Shown one piece after another: positions 22,431 to 34,254 of a DNA stretch of 64,000 nucleotides. Origin of the DNA: Ceratotherium simum simum (taxonomy: Eukaryota; Chordata; Mammalia; Perissodactyla; Rhinocerotidae); contig NW_004454166.1 in NCBI RefSeq assembly GCF_000283155.1, positions 8,060,409-8,124,408 on the forward strand. The letters are read 5' to 3'. The notes beneath the pieces were generated by a model that saw only the letters and a program-made list of their open reading frames with translations, did no database searches and was not told where the DNA came from. A program made the position numbers and the translations under genes. Position 1 is the stretch's first letter. Each line of letters starts with the position of its first letter.

Positions 22431-22716
22431 TGAGGATATTTATATCTCACTTGTCTGGGTCAAGTACGTTTGTTCTTCAACCTCACGTAAAAGACACCTC
22501 TTCACTGAGCCTTCTCTGATTATCAGCCAGAAATGAATCAAAATTACCCTGCTTTGTGCTTCCTCTGTGCTCTGCACTTAGATGTCATTACCCGTGTGGC
22601 ATTGTCTTATTTCTAATCTCACTGTGTCTTACTTATCTTTGTATCACCAACCACTAGCATTGAGATTATCCCACATTAGCTACTCAGTCTGTGTTTGTTG
22701 AATGCATAAAAAAGAG
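22430..22716 (+). repeat. LINE L2, 3' end
   Basis: Sense L2 tail: 'cacctcttcactgagccttc', 'gctttgtgcttcctctgtgc', 'ctttgtatcaccaacc', then 'gtgtttgttgaatgcat'. Confidence 0.8.
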
Positions 22717-23872
22717 ACAGGGCCCTGATTGTAAATCATGTTACTCAAAACAAGTTTCTTGGTTAATTGAGGGGCTTACATCCGAAATGAGAATTATCGA
22801 GATTGATAAACTCTAAAAGGAAAAAAGAAACAAAGGATTAGGAAAACCCACATCGATTTCAGAAGTCACAAGAAAATTTGTTGAACATTCATGAAAAGAA
22901 AGATTCAGAAAATGCCGTGGAAACTCCAAACATATATTTGAAGAAGGATATCTTTCCTTCCTGGATTCTGTCAAGGGATCAATCGATCAATTAGAGATCT
23001 GTCACACTAGCAATTCATCTTAAAACTAGACTGCTCTTATCAGCAGCCACAAGACTGCATTTCACTTGATTTATTTTTCCTTTGTCAATTTTCCAGAGGG
23101 GAGGAAATTAGCCAAAACAAAAGAAAAAAATGGTGTAAAGAGACAAATTATTGATCAATCATTAAAACTCCAAACACCGCTCTTGTTATTTATCAGTAAT
23201 TCAAATTGGGCTTTCATTAATATTTCACCTCAAAACTCTAATTGTAAGTCTATACTCTGACTAATATGATAAACATAATCTGGGAGTTAGTTCTGATTCT
23301 CAACATGTAGTACTTTTAGCTATTTTAAACTCTATTTGTGGTAATTGCTAGTTTAAATTTCTGCTAATAATAGAATTCCATTGTGCTTGCAAAATCTTGG
23401 TTGGGTCTTTCAGCATTTGTCATGAGTCTGACTAGAGAACTCTGAAGTTCCTGTATTAGGCAGGATTCAGGTATTCTATAGATTGGGTTTATAGAAAATC
23501 TGGCAAAAGCAGTAAGGATTAACAGCCCCTCAGTCCCTCTTCCCCAAATCCCTGTCACGCAAATTAATGGTCTGCTCAATTGTGACTAACCAATAGTGTC
23601 AACCAACCATACTCTAGGGCCTTCAGGAGAATCTGAAGTAGAAGAACCAATAACCTGGGAGCTAAAATTTAGAGCTAGAATTTATTTCTGCTTCACTTTA
23701 TGCCCTTCCACTTCTGTCTGCTAAATTATACTTTAAGATTCCCTCTGAAGAATGAGACTCAGCAACACCTACATTTGAACACAAGTCTAGCCTCTGAATA
23801 GATGTCCTTTTGCAGTCTCACTAAGTGTTTTGAATTTTGAATTTATCAGCTCTGAATTGAGTTGAATCCTAC
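22717..23872. other. Unassigned AT-rich stretch
   Basis: No repeat or gene was recognised. A minus-strand open frame of 71 codons at 23364-23579 shows no motif. Confidence 0.35.
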
Positions 23873-23933
23873 GTTCTTGCTGTGTCCATGAAAGTAATAG
23901 AATTGTAGACTGGGATGTCAGCCATGATTTAAC
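23873..23933 (-). repeat. MIR-like SINE, first half (split)
   Basis: 'agtaatagaattgtagactg' resembles the start of a MIR-related element that normally continues into 'catctagtccaa'. That continuation reappears at 24872 after an interruption by a MER5A copy. Confidence 0.35.
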
Positions 23934-23935
23934 AC

Positions 23936-24140
23936 AGTGGTTCTCAGTAAGAGTATTAGCACTTTCTAGGGAGCATTTTATAAATTTGTGGGTGCATATT
24001 TTGGTTGTTGCAATTACTGGGGATCAGACTGGGACTTAGCAGGTAGGAGTCAGAGATGCTAAATGTCCTACAATGTGTGGGACAGCTGCCCAGAATGAAG
24101 ACTTATCTCACATCCTGTGTGACTTGCAAATATCCCTCCA
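23936..24140 (+). mobile_element. MER5A (hAT-Charlie), main part
   Basis: Starts with the terminal 'cagtggttctcag'. It continues with 'attttggttgttgcaattac', 'gatgctaaatgtcctacaat' and 'gtgtgggacagctgcccag', the normal MER5A order. Its last ~25 bp, 'aaagctgagaaccactg', lie at 24845-24871, separated by a later insertion. Confidence 0.85.
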
Positions 24141-24143
24141 AGA

Positions 24144-24338
24144 TCAGTGGTTCTCAAATTTCAGCCTACTTCAGAATCACCTGGAGGGCTTGTTAAAACC
24201 ATGTGCTGGTCTCTACCCCTAGTTTCTGAATCAGTGGGCAGAGGATGGGGCCAGAGAGTTTGCATTTCTAACAAGTTCCCAATTCACGTTGATGCTGCTG
24301 GTCCAGGGACCATACTTTGAAAACTATAGCTCTAGATA
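24144..24338 (-). mobile_element. MER20 (hAT-Charlie)
   Basis: Nearly complete inverted MER20: 'cagtggttctcaaatttcag', 'cagaatcacctggagggctt', 'tttgcatttctaacaagttc', 'tgatgctgctggtccaggga' and 'ccatactttgaaaac'. It is inserted inside the 3' end of the MER5A. Confidence 0.9.
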
Positions 24339-24844
24339 GTCATGTAGGTGGAAAATCTGTTTACAGTTACTGAGTCAGAAAAAGAGATCCATTTTATGTG
24401 TAAAAAGCTATTTTTTAATGGTTTTAATATACACTGAATATTCTGGTACTGCAACTACCATGTAACTTAAAAGACTTGAACTTTGTTGTGTTCAGACCTT
24501 AACAAGTGTTGTTTAACATTTCAGAAAATCATATCACCAAAAATTAGTCATTACCAGTACTAGTGCCAGCATGGATAGCACACACCTCTATCTGCCCGCA
24601 TTTGTAGCTTTCACACGTAAATATGTAACAGAGGGGTTTGAAACTTCTTTTGACAAACTTAGAACCAAATATTATTAAGTTAATAAAGAGATATGAAAAT
24701 CAGAGATCTCTCTGTCTTTCATTAATATAAGTTATTTCAAAATATTTTACCATTGCCATCCTATTATAGCACCGACGTAAAAATTACATATTGAAATCAT
24801 TCAATTGCTTTGAGTATGCCAGTTGGTTTTCCATCTTATTCTGA
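24339..24844. other. Unassigned insert between MER20 and the MER5A end
   Basis: About 500 bp of AT-rich sequence that must have arrived with or after the MER20 insertion, because MER5A sequence resumes at 24845. I recognise no family. Confidence 0.45.
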
Positions 24845-24871
24845 TATTGTTGGCCCTGATAAAGCTGAGAA
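24845..24871 (+). mobile_element. MER5A 3' end (displaced)
   Basis: 'ggccctgataaagctgagaa' followed by 'ccactg' is the terminal inverted repeat end of the MER5A that began at 23936. Confidence 0.7.
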
Positions 24872-24995
24872 CCACTGACCTAGTCCAATCTCTTCAGTTA
24901 TTTTTTGTGGATATGCAGACTCACAGTGAAAAACTTAAATGTATTTACCAGAGAACCCACAGCTGTTTAGAGAAACTGACTCTTCTAGAATCTGA
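24872..24995 (-). repeat. MIR-like SINE, second half
   Basis: 'acctagtccaatctcttcag' and 'gatatgcagactcacagtg' continue the element interrupted at 23933. Family assignment is tentative. Confidence 0.4.
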
Positions 24996-26430
24996 GTTTA
25001 CCAATTTCAAATCCAATGATCTCACAACTAGAATAAAAAGAATGTAGTTGGTTTTGTCCTTTTCCTTATTTCAGTGTAAAGGCAAGAAGTTGAATACAGA
25101 GATTTATGTGATTTCTGATCATGGATTATAACAGCAACTGAATTTTCTTCATGGCTTCAGGTATAATTTTTCTGTGGAAAAATTTCACTTATTGGTTTTC
25201 TCCATCTAAAATCTATAAATCCACAGGTTCTTGTTGGAGCCAAAGAAACTGTGTTGTACATGATCCCTTTTTCATTATAGCATACCTCTGCTCTGCTTTC
25301 AAATGTTAAGAAATTGGCTCAGGCAGCATTTTGAAAGGGATACATTTCCAAGGAAAAGGCACAGAAATGGAAGCAATCATCTTCAACTGACAGAAAAGAG
25401 CAGTGAACTCAGAAAGGCTGAGAACTTAATCAATACTGAATCAGACTAAGCACAATGAATTACCAGATTATCAGATAGCAGCCTTCAAAAGTGCAATACT
25501 TACAATCCAGGAGGAGCCTGGGTGCTTTGAAAGCTTGGCTCAGCATTTATTAAGCACTCCCATTGCACACATCATAGATTGCTGAGAACTGGTCAAAAAT
25601 TTACTACCACAGGATGCAATAATTGAATATGTCTTTGTATGTGACCTAGAGAAATGAATCATTTTCAGCAGCTTATATATTTTAAGCTTATTACTTTAAC
25701 CTTCCACAAAATCAATACCACTGCATTGGTTTTATTGCTGTTATTGTTGTTGTTATTATTATTTTATGGTTACAGTTTTTTTGTTGTTGTTTTATATTGC
25801 TCTCTCAGCAATAGAGTCATTATAAGAAACAGCAATATGAAATTAGGGCAGGAAAAATCTTTAATTATTCTAAGGAACTACAGAATTTTGTTTTCTTCTC
25901 TCTGATCACAAGCAATGTGTAACACATCTAGTCTCTGCTTTCGTTTTTTCTGCCTGAAAACTCAGAGCCCAAATTAGAATACAGCTATAGGAAACATTTG
26001 GGCCCCCATCATAGGCATATTTGTGTTTTCCTTCCCACTCTTCTAATTTTTTTCTATTTTATTGTAATTTTATCAAATTAGTTATTGTTGTAGTCTACCT
26101 TAAATCCTTTATTGAATGACGTGGAGGGTGGACAAATAGATTTAAATAAATAGGATTATAATACTGTCCCATAGGCAACTACTTTGATTTCAGTTATGTG
26201 AGGTTTTGGTTTCCCTTTTAAAGTTTTCAGTTGCCTTGAAGTGGAGGAATAGGTATGCTTTCTCAGGAAGAGCAAATACCTGAGAGTATTTGGTTGCAGC
26301 ATTCAGAAAGGATAATTAGGAAAGAAACATTAGATAACAGAATAGATTTTATATTTAATGAAAGAAAATTCTAGAATGAAATTACAATAAGTTAACAAAG
26401 ATCTTGGCTCTGAAACTTTGTAAATCTTTA
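24996..26430. other. Unassigned AT-rich stretch with TTG/TTA microsatellite
   Basis: No gene was recognised. A (TTG)n/(TTA)n interrupted microsatellite lies at about 25733-25768, inside an 83-codon Leu-rich open frame that is an artefact of it. Confidence 0.4.
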
Positions 26431-26439
26431 AAGGAAAGC

Positions 26440-27260
26440 AAAGGGTGTCATGAAAGAAAGTAACAGGATTGTCAATGGAACTGTCTTTGAAGAAACAACA
26501 TATAAACTAGGCTGAAAGGATAAAAGGAGCCAGCTAGGTGAAGAGGTGGGCAGACGAGAACATTCCAGGCAGAGAATAGAGGTCCCAAAATGGGCGAGCA
26601 TTTGATGCATTTGAGGAATAGACAAGATCAGGATGGCAGAAGTATAATGAGCAAGAATAAAGGTAGTATAAGATTAAGTTGAAGACCTGAACACGGGGAG
26701 GGTTTAAAGAGGGCAATGGCATAACCTGATTTGAATTTTTAAAATATTACTTTGGCTTCCATGTATAGAATAAACTGTGTGTGTTGAGACAGGGAAAGTG
26801 GGCAAGAGAAGAAACAGATGAGAGACTGTTGAAGCACTCCAACTGAGAGAGGATAATGGCTGGGACTGAGGTGGTATCTGCAAAGGTGGTGAGAGGGGGT
26901 CAGATTCTGGATGTATTTTGAAGACAGAATTGATGTATCATGGGGACAGAATGAATAAAGGATAAGAGAGCAGAATGTCTAAAAATGATTCTCAGGTTTT
27001 TGGCATGAACATCTGGGTGGCTTGTGTTATTTAATTTGATGGGAAGATTGAGGCAATTGTGGGAATAGGGTAGGAAAAGTGGCGATAAGTTTTACATTTG
27101 GGGCATACTGATATTGGCATGCCTAAGGGGAGACGCCAAGTAGTTCATTGGATAAATAAGCCTGGAGTCAGTGGCATGTACATATTTTTAAGGTCATAGT
27201 AATGAATGCTGTCACTTAGAGAGAGAGTGTAGAAAGAGAAGAAAATTCAGAACCAAGTCC
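26440..27260 (-). repeat. LINE L2, antisense 3' half
   Basis: Inverted L2 order: 'gagaacattccaggcagaga', 'atttaatttgatggga', 'ataacctgatttgaattttt', 'attactttggcttcc', 'ggataatggctgggactgag', 'ttctggatgtattttgaaga' and 'attctcaggtttttggcatg'. Strongly diverged, with no coding capacity. Confidence 0.8.
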
Positions 27261-29325
27261 CATACTTCTCTATGTCTTCTACTCCTTCACTCAAAGGAGC
27301 AAGCCAAGGGGAAAAAATATAAAGAAACTTGTTCCCCATCAGCTCCTGGGTCTGTGATTGAGTGGGTGATAATTCCTCATCACCCAGCTGTCAGTTATGC
27401 AAATTATGTTAATTGATTCAATGGCAGATTCGCCTGAAAACTGGATTGTGATCTTATAACAACCTTACCTCATGGTGGTTTTTAGTTAGTTTTTGTTTTG
27501 TTGTGTTTTTGTTTTTGCTTTTTTGCATTCCATTTCCTACTTATTTGAGCAGGGAAACTACAAGAACCCATATTCTAATTTTCCCATTATTGCCACCGTT
27601 GTCTTTGGGCAAAATGAACAAAGACCACGGAGTCCAAGAAGGCAGCAGGAGAAAGGAGTCACAATAACACAAAGGAAACCCAACGAAAATAGATTTATAT
27701 GGGGTTTTCAATATTTACAGAGTACATTCACTTGTGCTTTTCCTACAGCAAATATTTGGGGTAGAGGTATCTGACATATTCCAATATTCCAGGCATCATG
27801 TACACACCAGAGATAGGGACAGAGGGGGATAAGCCTTCAGTGAGCTTACACTGTATTTCATAGTATTGTACTTTATTTATTTAACTTTCAGAACAGCATA
27901 CACTTTTTTTTTAACTTCCATTTAACAGGTACAGCAATTAAGGGTAATTTGTCCTGCAACACACAAAAGAAGGGAAGAATTATTATAAAATTTTGTATAA
28001 TAGCTAAGTTTAAGGGTTGAGTGATTGGGTGCAAAAAATATATATATATACATATACACATACATATGTGTGTGTATATATATATATATAAATTAGTAGG
28101 TAGAATTTGGAGTCATTTTATAGACTGAAACTCTATTTTTAAACACTCAAACAGATTTCTCAGTTATAGCCAGAGTCATTACAAACTAAAACCCATAATC
28201 ATTTTAAAATAAGCACAGAATGAGGCACATAGTGCTTTTAATCTTTTCTAAAGCTATCAGAAGAGTTTCGTTTACATCTTCAAAAAATGTTAAATGAGAC
28301 TTTACGTCAAATTAGTTATTGAGGAAAGAGGAAGAAAAGAACAATTTTTTGAAAATTAAGAGAGAGCAAAAAAATCCTATTCTATAAAGAGGTCCCTGTA
28401 CAATGAATTAGGTTTAGTACATCAACTGACTGTGTGGTTGAAGTAGTCTTTTAATAGAGATGCAGAACAGGAATCTGGGCTAGCTCTAGGATAATGGCTA
28501 AGTGTTCAGTAGGGATGGATGTTAAGTACTCTGGTTTATTACATTCTGTTTATTGCGTTTTGAACACCTTAAAATGACAATTTAATTTAGATGAAATTAT
28601 AAGGAGTGTATTTTCTGCCAGCCACTTTTTAGCAAAAACTCGTGAGATAGGACCAGAGATCAGAGGCTAAGTCTTTATTACATTATGAAAACAAGAATGA
28701 ATTTCTAAAAACTAAAGGGCAACTCTCAGCTCTGAAGAGTTTTATGTTTGTTTTTAACAGACTTTTCACTCCCACGCCATGACCATGACTCACATTTAAG
28801 AGTTCCCCACTCCAGGACAGACCCTTGAGGCAGAGAGTTTTAAATCATAAACTTAAGAAAACATTGATTTGTTGAAACCTTTGAAGGCATAAATATAGAC
28901 TTTGTGTGACCTTATCTGGGACGGGGAAATATTGGTCAGTCATGAAACACTGACTCACTGGAGGGTAAAACCCTTCATGCCCAAGAATATCATGGCCAAG
29001 AAAAAAATGTCAAGCGATGAGGTGTTTTTGTGTTTGTTTTTAGGAAAAATAAATATAAATAATATTATATTTCCTGGCTTTAAAAAGTAAGAACAGAAAA
29101 CATAAAACCTGTATCTTTTTAACTCTCATTGTTATGGGATGATTTAGCAACAAAAACATACATTTATTATTATTGATATTTAAGGCAAGAGGGAGAAACA
29201 GAGGCAAAAGGAGAAAAGAGATCAGCTAAGTAAGAGAGTGAAGGTGGAGAGAGAGGAGAGAATCCAACTGAAAAGCAGGGAGGAGAGAGGAGAAAGAACC
29301 ACATGCTAAAAACACAAAAGAACAT
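27261..29325. other. Mostly unassigned; AT/TG microsatellite inside
   Basis: No gene was recognised. A weak antisense L2-like word run lies near 27785-27860. A 93-codon plus-strand frame at 27493-27774 and a 62-codon frame at 28902-29090 carry no identifiable domain. Confidence 0.4.
28038..28090. repeat. (TA)n/(TG)n microsatellite
   Basis: A ~53 bp alternating purine-pyrimidine tract: (AT)n, then CATATACACATACAT, then (TG)n and (TA)n. The arrangement is itself nearly palindromic and could extrude or adopt Z-DNA. Confidence 0.95.
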
Positions 29326-29329
29326 CTTT

Positions 29330-29700
29330 ATCATTAGGATTAGGTTTGCTGAAATAACAGAAAACACCAAAATAACAGTGGCTTAAACAAAGTAGATATT
29401 TATTTCTCTTTCACGTAAAACCCTGAGCAGGCAGGACAACTCTAGCCTTGGGGCCCGGCAACCATCTGCAACCCTGGCTGCTTCAGTCATATTGCCCTGC
29501 CCACCGTAACATGGCGTCGTATATGCCAAGATGGCTGCTCACACACTCCTCCAACAAGGCCATATTCCAACCATTCTTTGGGATTAAGGGATAAAGAAAA
29601 ACATGCCTTCTTCCATTAGTCAAGTTTCCCAAAAGTTGTACACTTTACTTAGTCACATGGCCAAGCCTAGATTTAAAGGAGTCCAAGAAACGTAAACATT
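29330..29700 (-). repeat. Probable LTR-type repeat, family unresolved
   Basis: Words such as 'cagtggcttaaacaaagtag', 'atttatttctctttcacgta', 'gccaagatggctgctcacac' and 'tagtcacatggccaagccta' match a widespread mammalian repeat that I believe is an inverted LTR. The 'tttattt' near the left end would be the inverted polyadenylation signal. I cannot name the family. Confidence 0.45.
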
Positions 29701-29723
29701 ATTTCGTTTAAAATTGGGGTTCC

Positions 29724-29894
29724 TTAAAATTAGGGTGATAGGATGCATGAGTACGGTGACAGATGATAATTAGTCTTTGGGTGGTAAACATGATGTAGTC
29801 TACACACAAATAAAAATATAACAAATTTACATGATGTTATAAACCAATGTTGTTATAAACCTCAATAAAAATAAATAAATAATAAAACTAAAAA
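29724..29894 (+). mobile_element. 5'-truncated L1 3' end with target-site duplication
   Basis: It carries L1 3'-UTR words 'gggtgataggatgcatgagt', 'ggtaaacatgatgtagtcta' and 'atgttataaaccaatgttg', and a terminal 'aataaaaataaataaataat' A-rich tail. Flanking direct repeats 'aaaattggggttcc' (29710-29723) and 'aaaattggagtttcc' (29896-29910) mark a target-primed insertion. It abuts the LTR-like repeat on its left. Confidence 0.82.
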
Positions 29895-29910
29895 TAAAAT
29901 TGGAGTTTCC

Positions 29911-30555
29911 GTTACTAAATAAAAAGGCAAGAATGGATATTTCTGTAGACAATACTCATTTCCGCCAACACCCATCATTTATCCATTTTGTCTTGGATCA
30001 CAAAACTTAGTGGTTTTTTTGGAAGTTATAACAAACTAATAGTTCCCAATTCTTCTGAACAGTCAGATTTTTCTGTTTCTATGTTTAATCATTAAATAAT
30101 ATTTTGGAAGTCAATCTGTATTTTCTCATGAAATTTTGAAGTTTTTCTTCAGATGTAGAAAGGAATTACTTGATTTTAAAATTTACTTTGAGGCCTTTAG
30201 ATTATTTAGTCAATTTACTACGTCTGCTCATGTCCTTAATATATTTTCCCTTCCACAATTCTAATTTATAGTCAGAATCTATTTGTATGATTAGCTAAGG
30301 TATCCAAATTTCGCGTATTCTTTCAATACAGACAAATTATTAAGTGTAATATTAAGTATAATTACGTTGTTATTCCTTTGTAAGACACTGCATGTAAAAA
30401 AATAATTATGGAGAAAATGTCATCTTTAATCCACGTGCTCCTACTTAAAATTAAGGAAATAAAGCTATTCCTCCTATTAGGAATGACTCTAAAATAGTTT
30501 GCATTGAAGACAAAAAATATACTTAAAAATTGCACTTTTGTACTATTTGACAATA
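29911..30555. other. Unassigned AT-rich stretch
   Basis: Nothing recognised in this interval. Confidence 0.35.
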
Positions 30556-30559
30556 TTGA

Positions 30560-30800
30560 AATGCATACTCAAATTCTAACGAATAGAATACTACATAACT
30601 TCCAAGGCTAGGTCATAAAAGGTGATATAATTTCTACCTGGCTCTCTCTTTCTCCCCGGACGTGAACTTTTGGAGCCCTGAACTGCCCTGTAAGAGTCAG
30701 CTAGTCATGCCACCATGCTGGAGAGACTATGAGGGGAGACCACATAGAGACAGAGCAAGATGCCCAAAAAGCCCCAGTTACGTGTGTGGCAGACACAGAG
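30560..30800 (+). repeat. MaLR-type LTR fragment
   Basis: 'aggctaggtcataaaaggtg', 'tctacctggctctctctttc', 'cttttggagccctgaactgc' and 'gaccacatagagacagagc' follow the order of a MaLR-related LTR body. The 3' third with the polyadenylation signal is missing. Confidence 0.5.
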
Positions 30801-31164
30801 GCTTGACATAACACTATCCTCTAAGGTATTATTTAAGATTGGACTGTATGTGATAAAGTTTATTGAATTCATTTGTTTGCTACCTATGTCTGCTGATTCA
30901 CCTGATTAAAATATATTCAATAATGATCTGGGATTCATCTCTGGAAAACTTGAAATTATGAGTGAAAAACTGATGAATTGAGAGTCAAAGGCAGTATATT
31001 TATTTTTCTTCAAAAAATAAAAATAAAATAACAAAGTATTTTGTTCAATGAACAAAGACTTTTTGAGGCTTTATGACTTTTACTTACAACCAGGTCCTAC
31101 TCTCTTTTGGAAGAGAAGGAAACATGACATATAGATGAGATTTAAATCCAATGGAAATAATAAT

Positions 31165-31300
31165 GTATAGTTTCAAAGCTCTTTCATAGATATCATTTTA
31201 TTCAAACTCCACAGCAGTTCTCTCCAGGATTAAAGGACGGTTTTATTTCCCCTCTAGAGATGAAGAAACTGAGGTTCAGAGAGGCTAAGTGTATCTCTGT
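31165..31300 (-). repeat. MIR SINE fragment
   Basis: Antisense MIR core: 'agctctttcatagatatcat', 'ttatttcccctctagagatg', and 'aagaaactgaggttcagaga' followed by 'ggctaag'. Confidence 0.75.
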
Positions 31301-31585
31301 TCAGCACCTCTTCCTCTACAACCACCTTAAGTCAAGTCTCTCTTTTATGAGTGTTTATGGCACCATGTTCCTCTCCTTCATAGTGCTTGTAACATTTACA
31401 GTCAGTATTTATTTATGTGATTAGTTAAATATTAAATTTCTCTTCTCCACAAGATTGTACATTTTCACTGGTGCATGGACTGTGTCTGCTTTTGGTCACC
31501 ACTGTAATCTCCAGCACCTCCCACATGTCTAGTTTAGTATAAGCATTCAGTAATATTTTATGAATGACTTAATGAAGTCATACTC
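31301..31585 (+). repeat. LINE L2, 3' end
   Basis: Sense L2 tail with 'cacaagattgtacattttca', 'gcatggactgtgtctgcttt', 'atctccagcacctccca' and a closing 'ttttatgaatgacttaatga'. Confidence 0.72.
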
Positions 31586-31859
31586 TCGAGTATTGATGAA
31601 ATAATATCCCTAAAGCACCAAACCTTTGAAGTAAATCTGGACTTCCAAATCTCCAGCTCTTCAAAGGTTTTGAAAGGACTTTATCTCAGGGCTATTTGTG
31701 GTGAAAAATGGTTCAATCTTATAAGATTTTTAAATGCTCTTCTGCTGAGCTAGAATTCAGGTTTTTTTAACTCAGTCATCAGAAGGAAACAGATAATCAC
31801 TAACAAATCATAAAAATGAAAGTTTGCTTCAAAGAAAGTCTTTTTATTTACTCAATTAT

Positions 31860-33735
31860 ATATGTATTTTTTCAACAAATACTTTTTAGCACCTCCTATG
31901 TATTTAAAACCACATTAGGTGCTGTAGGGAATAGAAAATTAAATACAATATGCAATCCTTATCTCAGGGTGCTTATAATTTTAAGAGACTAGAAAATCAT
32001 TACGTCACTTTTGAAATGGAAGATGATAAATGATTAAATTCCAAAAGTATTGTGCAGGGAATTAGTCCTATTAGGCATTCGTTGAAGACTAAAGTTGTTA
32101 GATGTAGTTTCATGGAAAAGGCCAAAGAGAAAGAGAATAAATCATGAACTGATTGTGGAAAATGCAAGTATGTCTGGGGCAACTAATGGATATGTGGCAA
32201 TGCAGTTGGGAGAGGGAACGAGGTGACAATGATGGAGAGGTAGGCGAAGGCCAGATCATGAGGGCCCTTATGTTCTCTTCATCTTGAAATCCATTGGAAG
32301 CCATAGCATAATTTTCCTGTTAGCGATTCATCCTGGAGATAATGTAGATGATAGAATGGGATAGATTAGGGTGGCAATGGCTTATAGAAGGCAAGGAGAT
32401 AAGCTATGAGGATTGTAGATATCGTAGATATGAATCATCAGAATATAGAAGCTACAATTCTTGGTTATTGGGTGAGTACCTTGAGGTGGAAGGGGTTGAG
32501 TAAGATGTAGAAATATAGTATAAGTCCTAGGATTCTTGTTTCAGAGATTGGGAAGAAGATGGCACCATTTACTGAAAAAGAAAAAAGAACTGTAGAGCAT
32601 GCAAATCTATGAGAGAGGGTAAAGCATTCAGCTTAAGCAGATGTACGGTATACCAAGGTAGTAGTGGAAGACACAATGGTAGATATCTATGCAACAGTTG
32701 AAATAAAAAAAAATAAAATAGAAAAAATATAAATAGACCATACAAGAAAAATGATTGATGCAAAAGTGGAACAAGAAGAATAAAGATACAATTTGAAAGT
32801 TATTAGCAATGGAAAGTATTTAATTTCATTTAGATTAAGTCACAGAAGGTCAATATGTAGTTTAGAAGACCAGAAAGATGAGGACAGAATCCTGGAGAAT
32901 ACCAAGAGTTATGGCTTGAACAGAACTAGAGGCGATTGCAAAGGACTGGTGAAGATATGTGAAGATAAACTGATGAGACTAATGACCCCCAAACCACGGG
33001 AGGACAGAGTGTGTAAAAGAGGAAATAGCTGACAGTGTCATGTGCTGCTGAAATCAAATAATGTAAGGACTGAAAATAAAAATGTTGAGTTTGGCAATTC
33101 AGGTATTGGTAGCCATTATGAAAGCAGTTTCAGTTGGGTGACAGAAGCAGAAGGCAGATTTCAGTGGGTTGAAGTGGAACTGGCAGGTGAGGAAACCAGT
33201 TCTTCACTGAGAAGAGATTAATTTTCAAAAAGTTTGGCTATAAATGTAAGGTGAGATATAGGCTAGTGAGGATTGTGTGGCAAAGGCAGGGTCTTTTTAT
33301 TTTAATACGGCAGAACTGAGAATGTGTATTTGCTGGGGGGTACAAACTGGTAGAAAGAAAACCATTGATTTAACAAGATTCTTAAAGAATTAGGAATGGA
33401 TGGGATCCAAATTATAGGTAGAGATATTTATTTTGAATAGAAGACCGTGAAATTGAAGGAAAGTTGTTAAATGTGGGAGCCAATGTCATAAATTTTTAGG
33501 ACATGGCGGAGGAAATTCCTGCCTGATGCTCTCAATGTCCTCAATAAAATTGAAGGTACAAGAGAAAGGATTTGGCAGTAAGTGATACAAGAAGTGGAGA
33601 AATGGGTTGGTGGAAAGAAGCACAGAGCTGTACGGGATGGGAGTAATGAGAAGGTAGAGAAGATGAGGATCTTTTATTCTGGATGTTGGCAGAGTTGATA
33701 TTAAAAATACTTACCTGGTACAGCATGGATCCTGT
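31860..33735 (-). repeat. LINE L2, antisense, long copy
   Basis: A ~1.9 kb inverted L2 whose 3' end is at left. It opens with 'gcacctcctatgta' and 'aggtgctgtagggaatag', then 'aaggccagatcatgagggcc' and 'tccattggaagccatagc'. Further right come 'ggacagaatcctggagaata', 'gtcatgtgctgctgaaatca', 'gaaagcagtttcagttgggt' and 'gagctgtacgggatggg'. These are the L2 ORF2 and 3' region read backwards. The 79-codon plus-strand frame at 32793-33032 is antisense to L2 and not a gene. Confidence 0.75.
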
Positions 33736-34254
33736 TAATTAGAATGAACAGTACTCAATCAAGAATGTTGGAATTGGGTCCTGGAAGCTCTCTCTGGACT
33801 ACATTTTAACCCTTCCTTGTATCTTGGGGAGGTCCAGAATGGTCCCACAGGAATGACTTGGTTAGCTAAACCAGTGGGCATAGGGGAGCCTTGAGGTAGC
33901 AGTTATTTTTCAAATTGTATGCAATTATTTCACTACTTTGACAATTAGTATGGTCATACGTACATAGTGACTCAATATCAGCCTTTGGTGTTGGCTAAGG
34001 ATAACAAAGAGAATCAGGCTTGCAGATTTTGGTTTTAATCTGTTTTCTGTGCCAGTGGGCAAAGAGACACTGAATACAGTGGTGGACAGGGTTGGTCTAG
34101 AAAAAAGTGTGTGTTTGCAGTTCAATGATTAATTTGAAATCTTTTTTCCAAATTCCAAATAGACAGTTGGTGAAAAAGTAGTTTTATGACTCACCGAAGT
34201 TTCTCTCTGGATGGAGGGCCTGGAGTAATAAAGTCGTAGTCATAACAGTAGACA

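Noticed and set aside
28038..28090. A Z-DNA or cruciform regulatory element
   Set aside because: It is an ordinary (TA)n/(TG)n microsatellite, and its location gives no further support.
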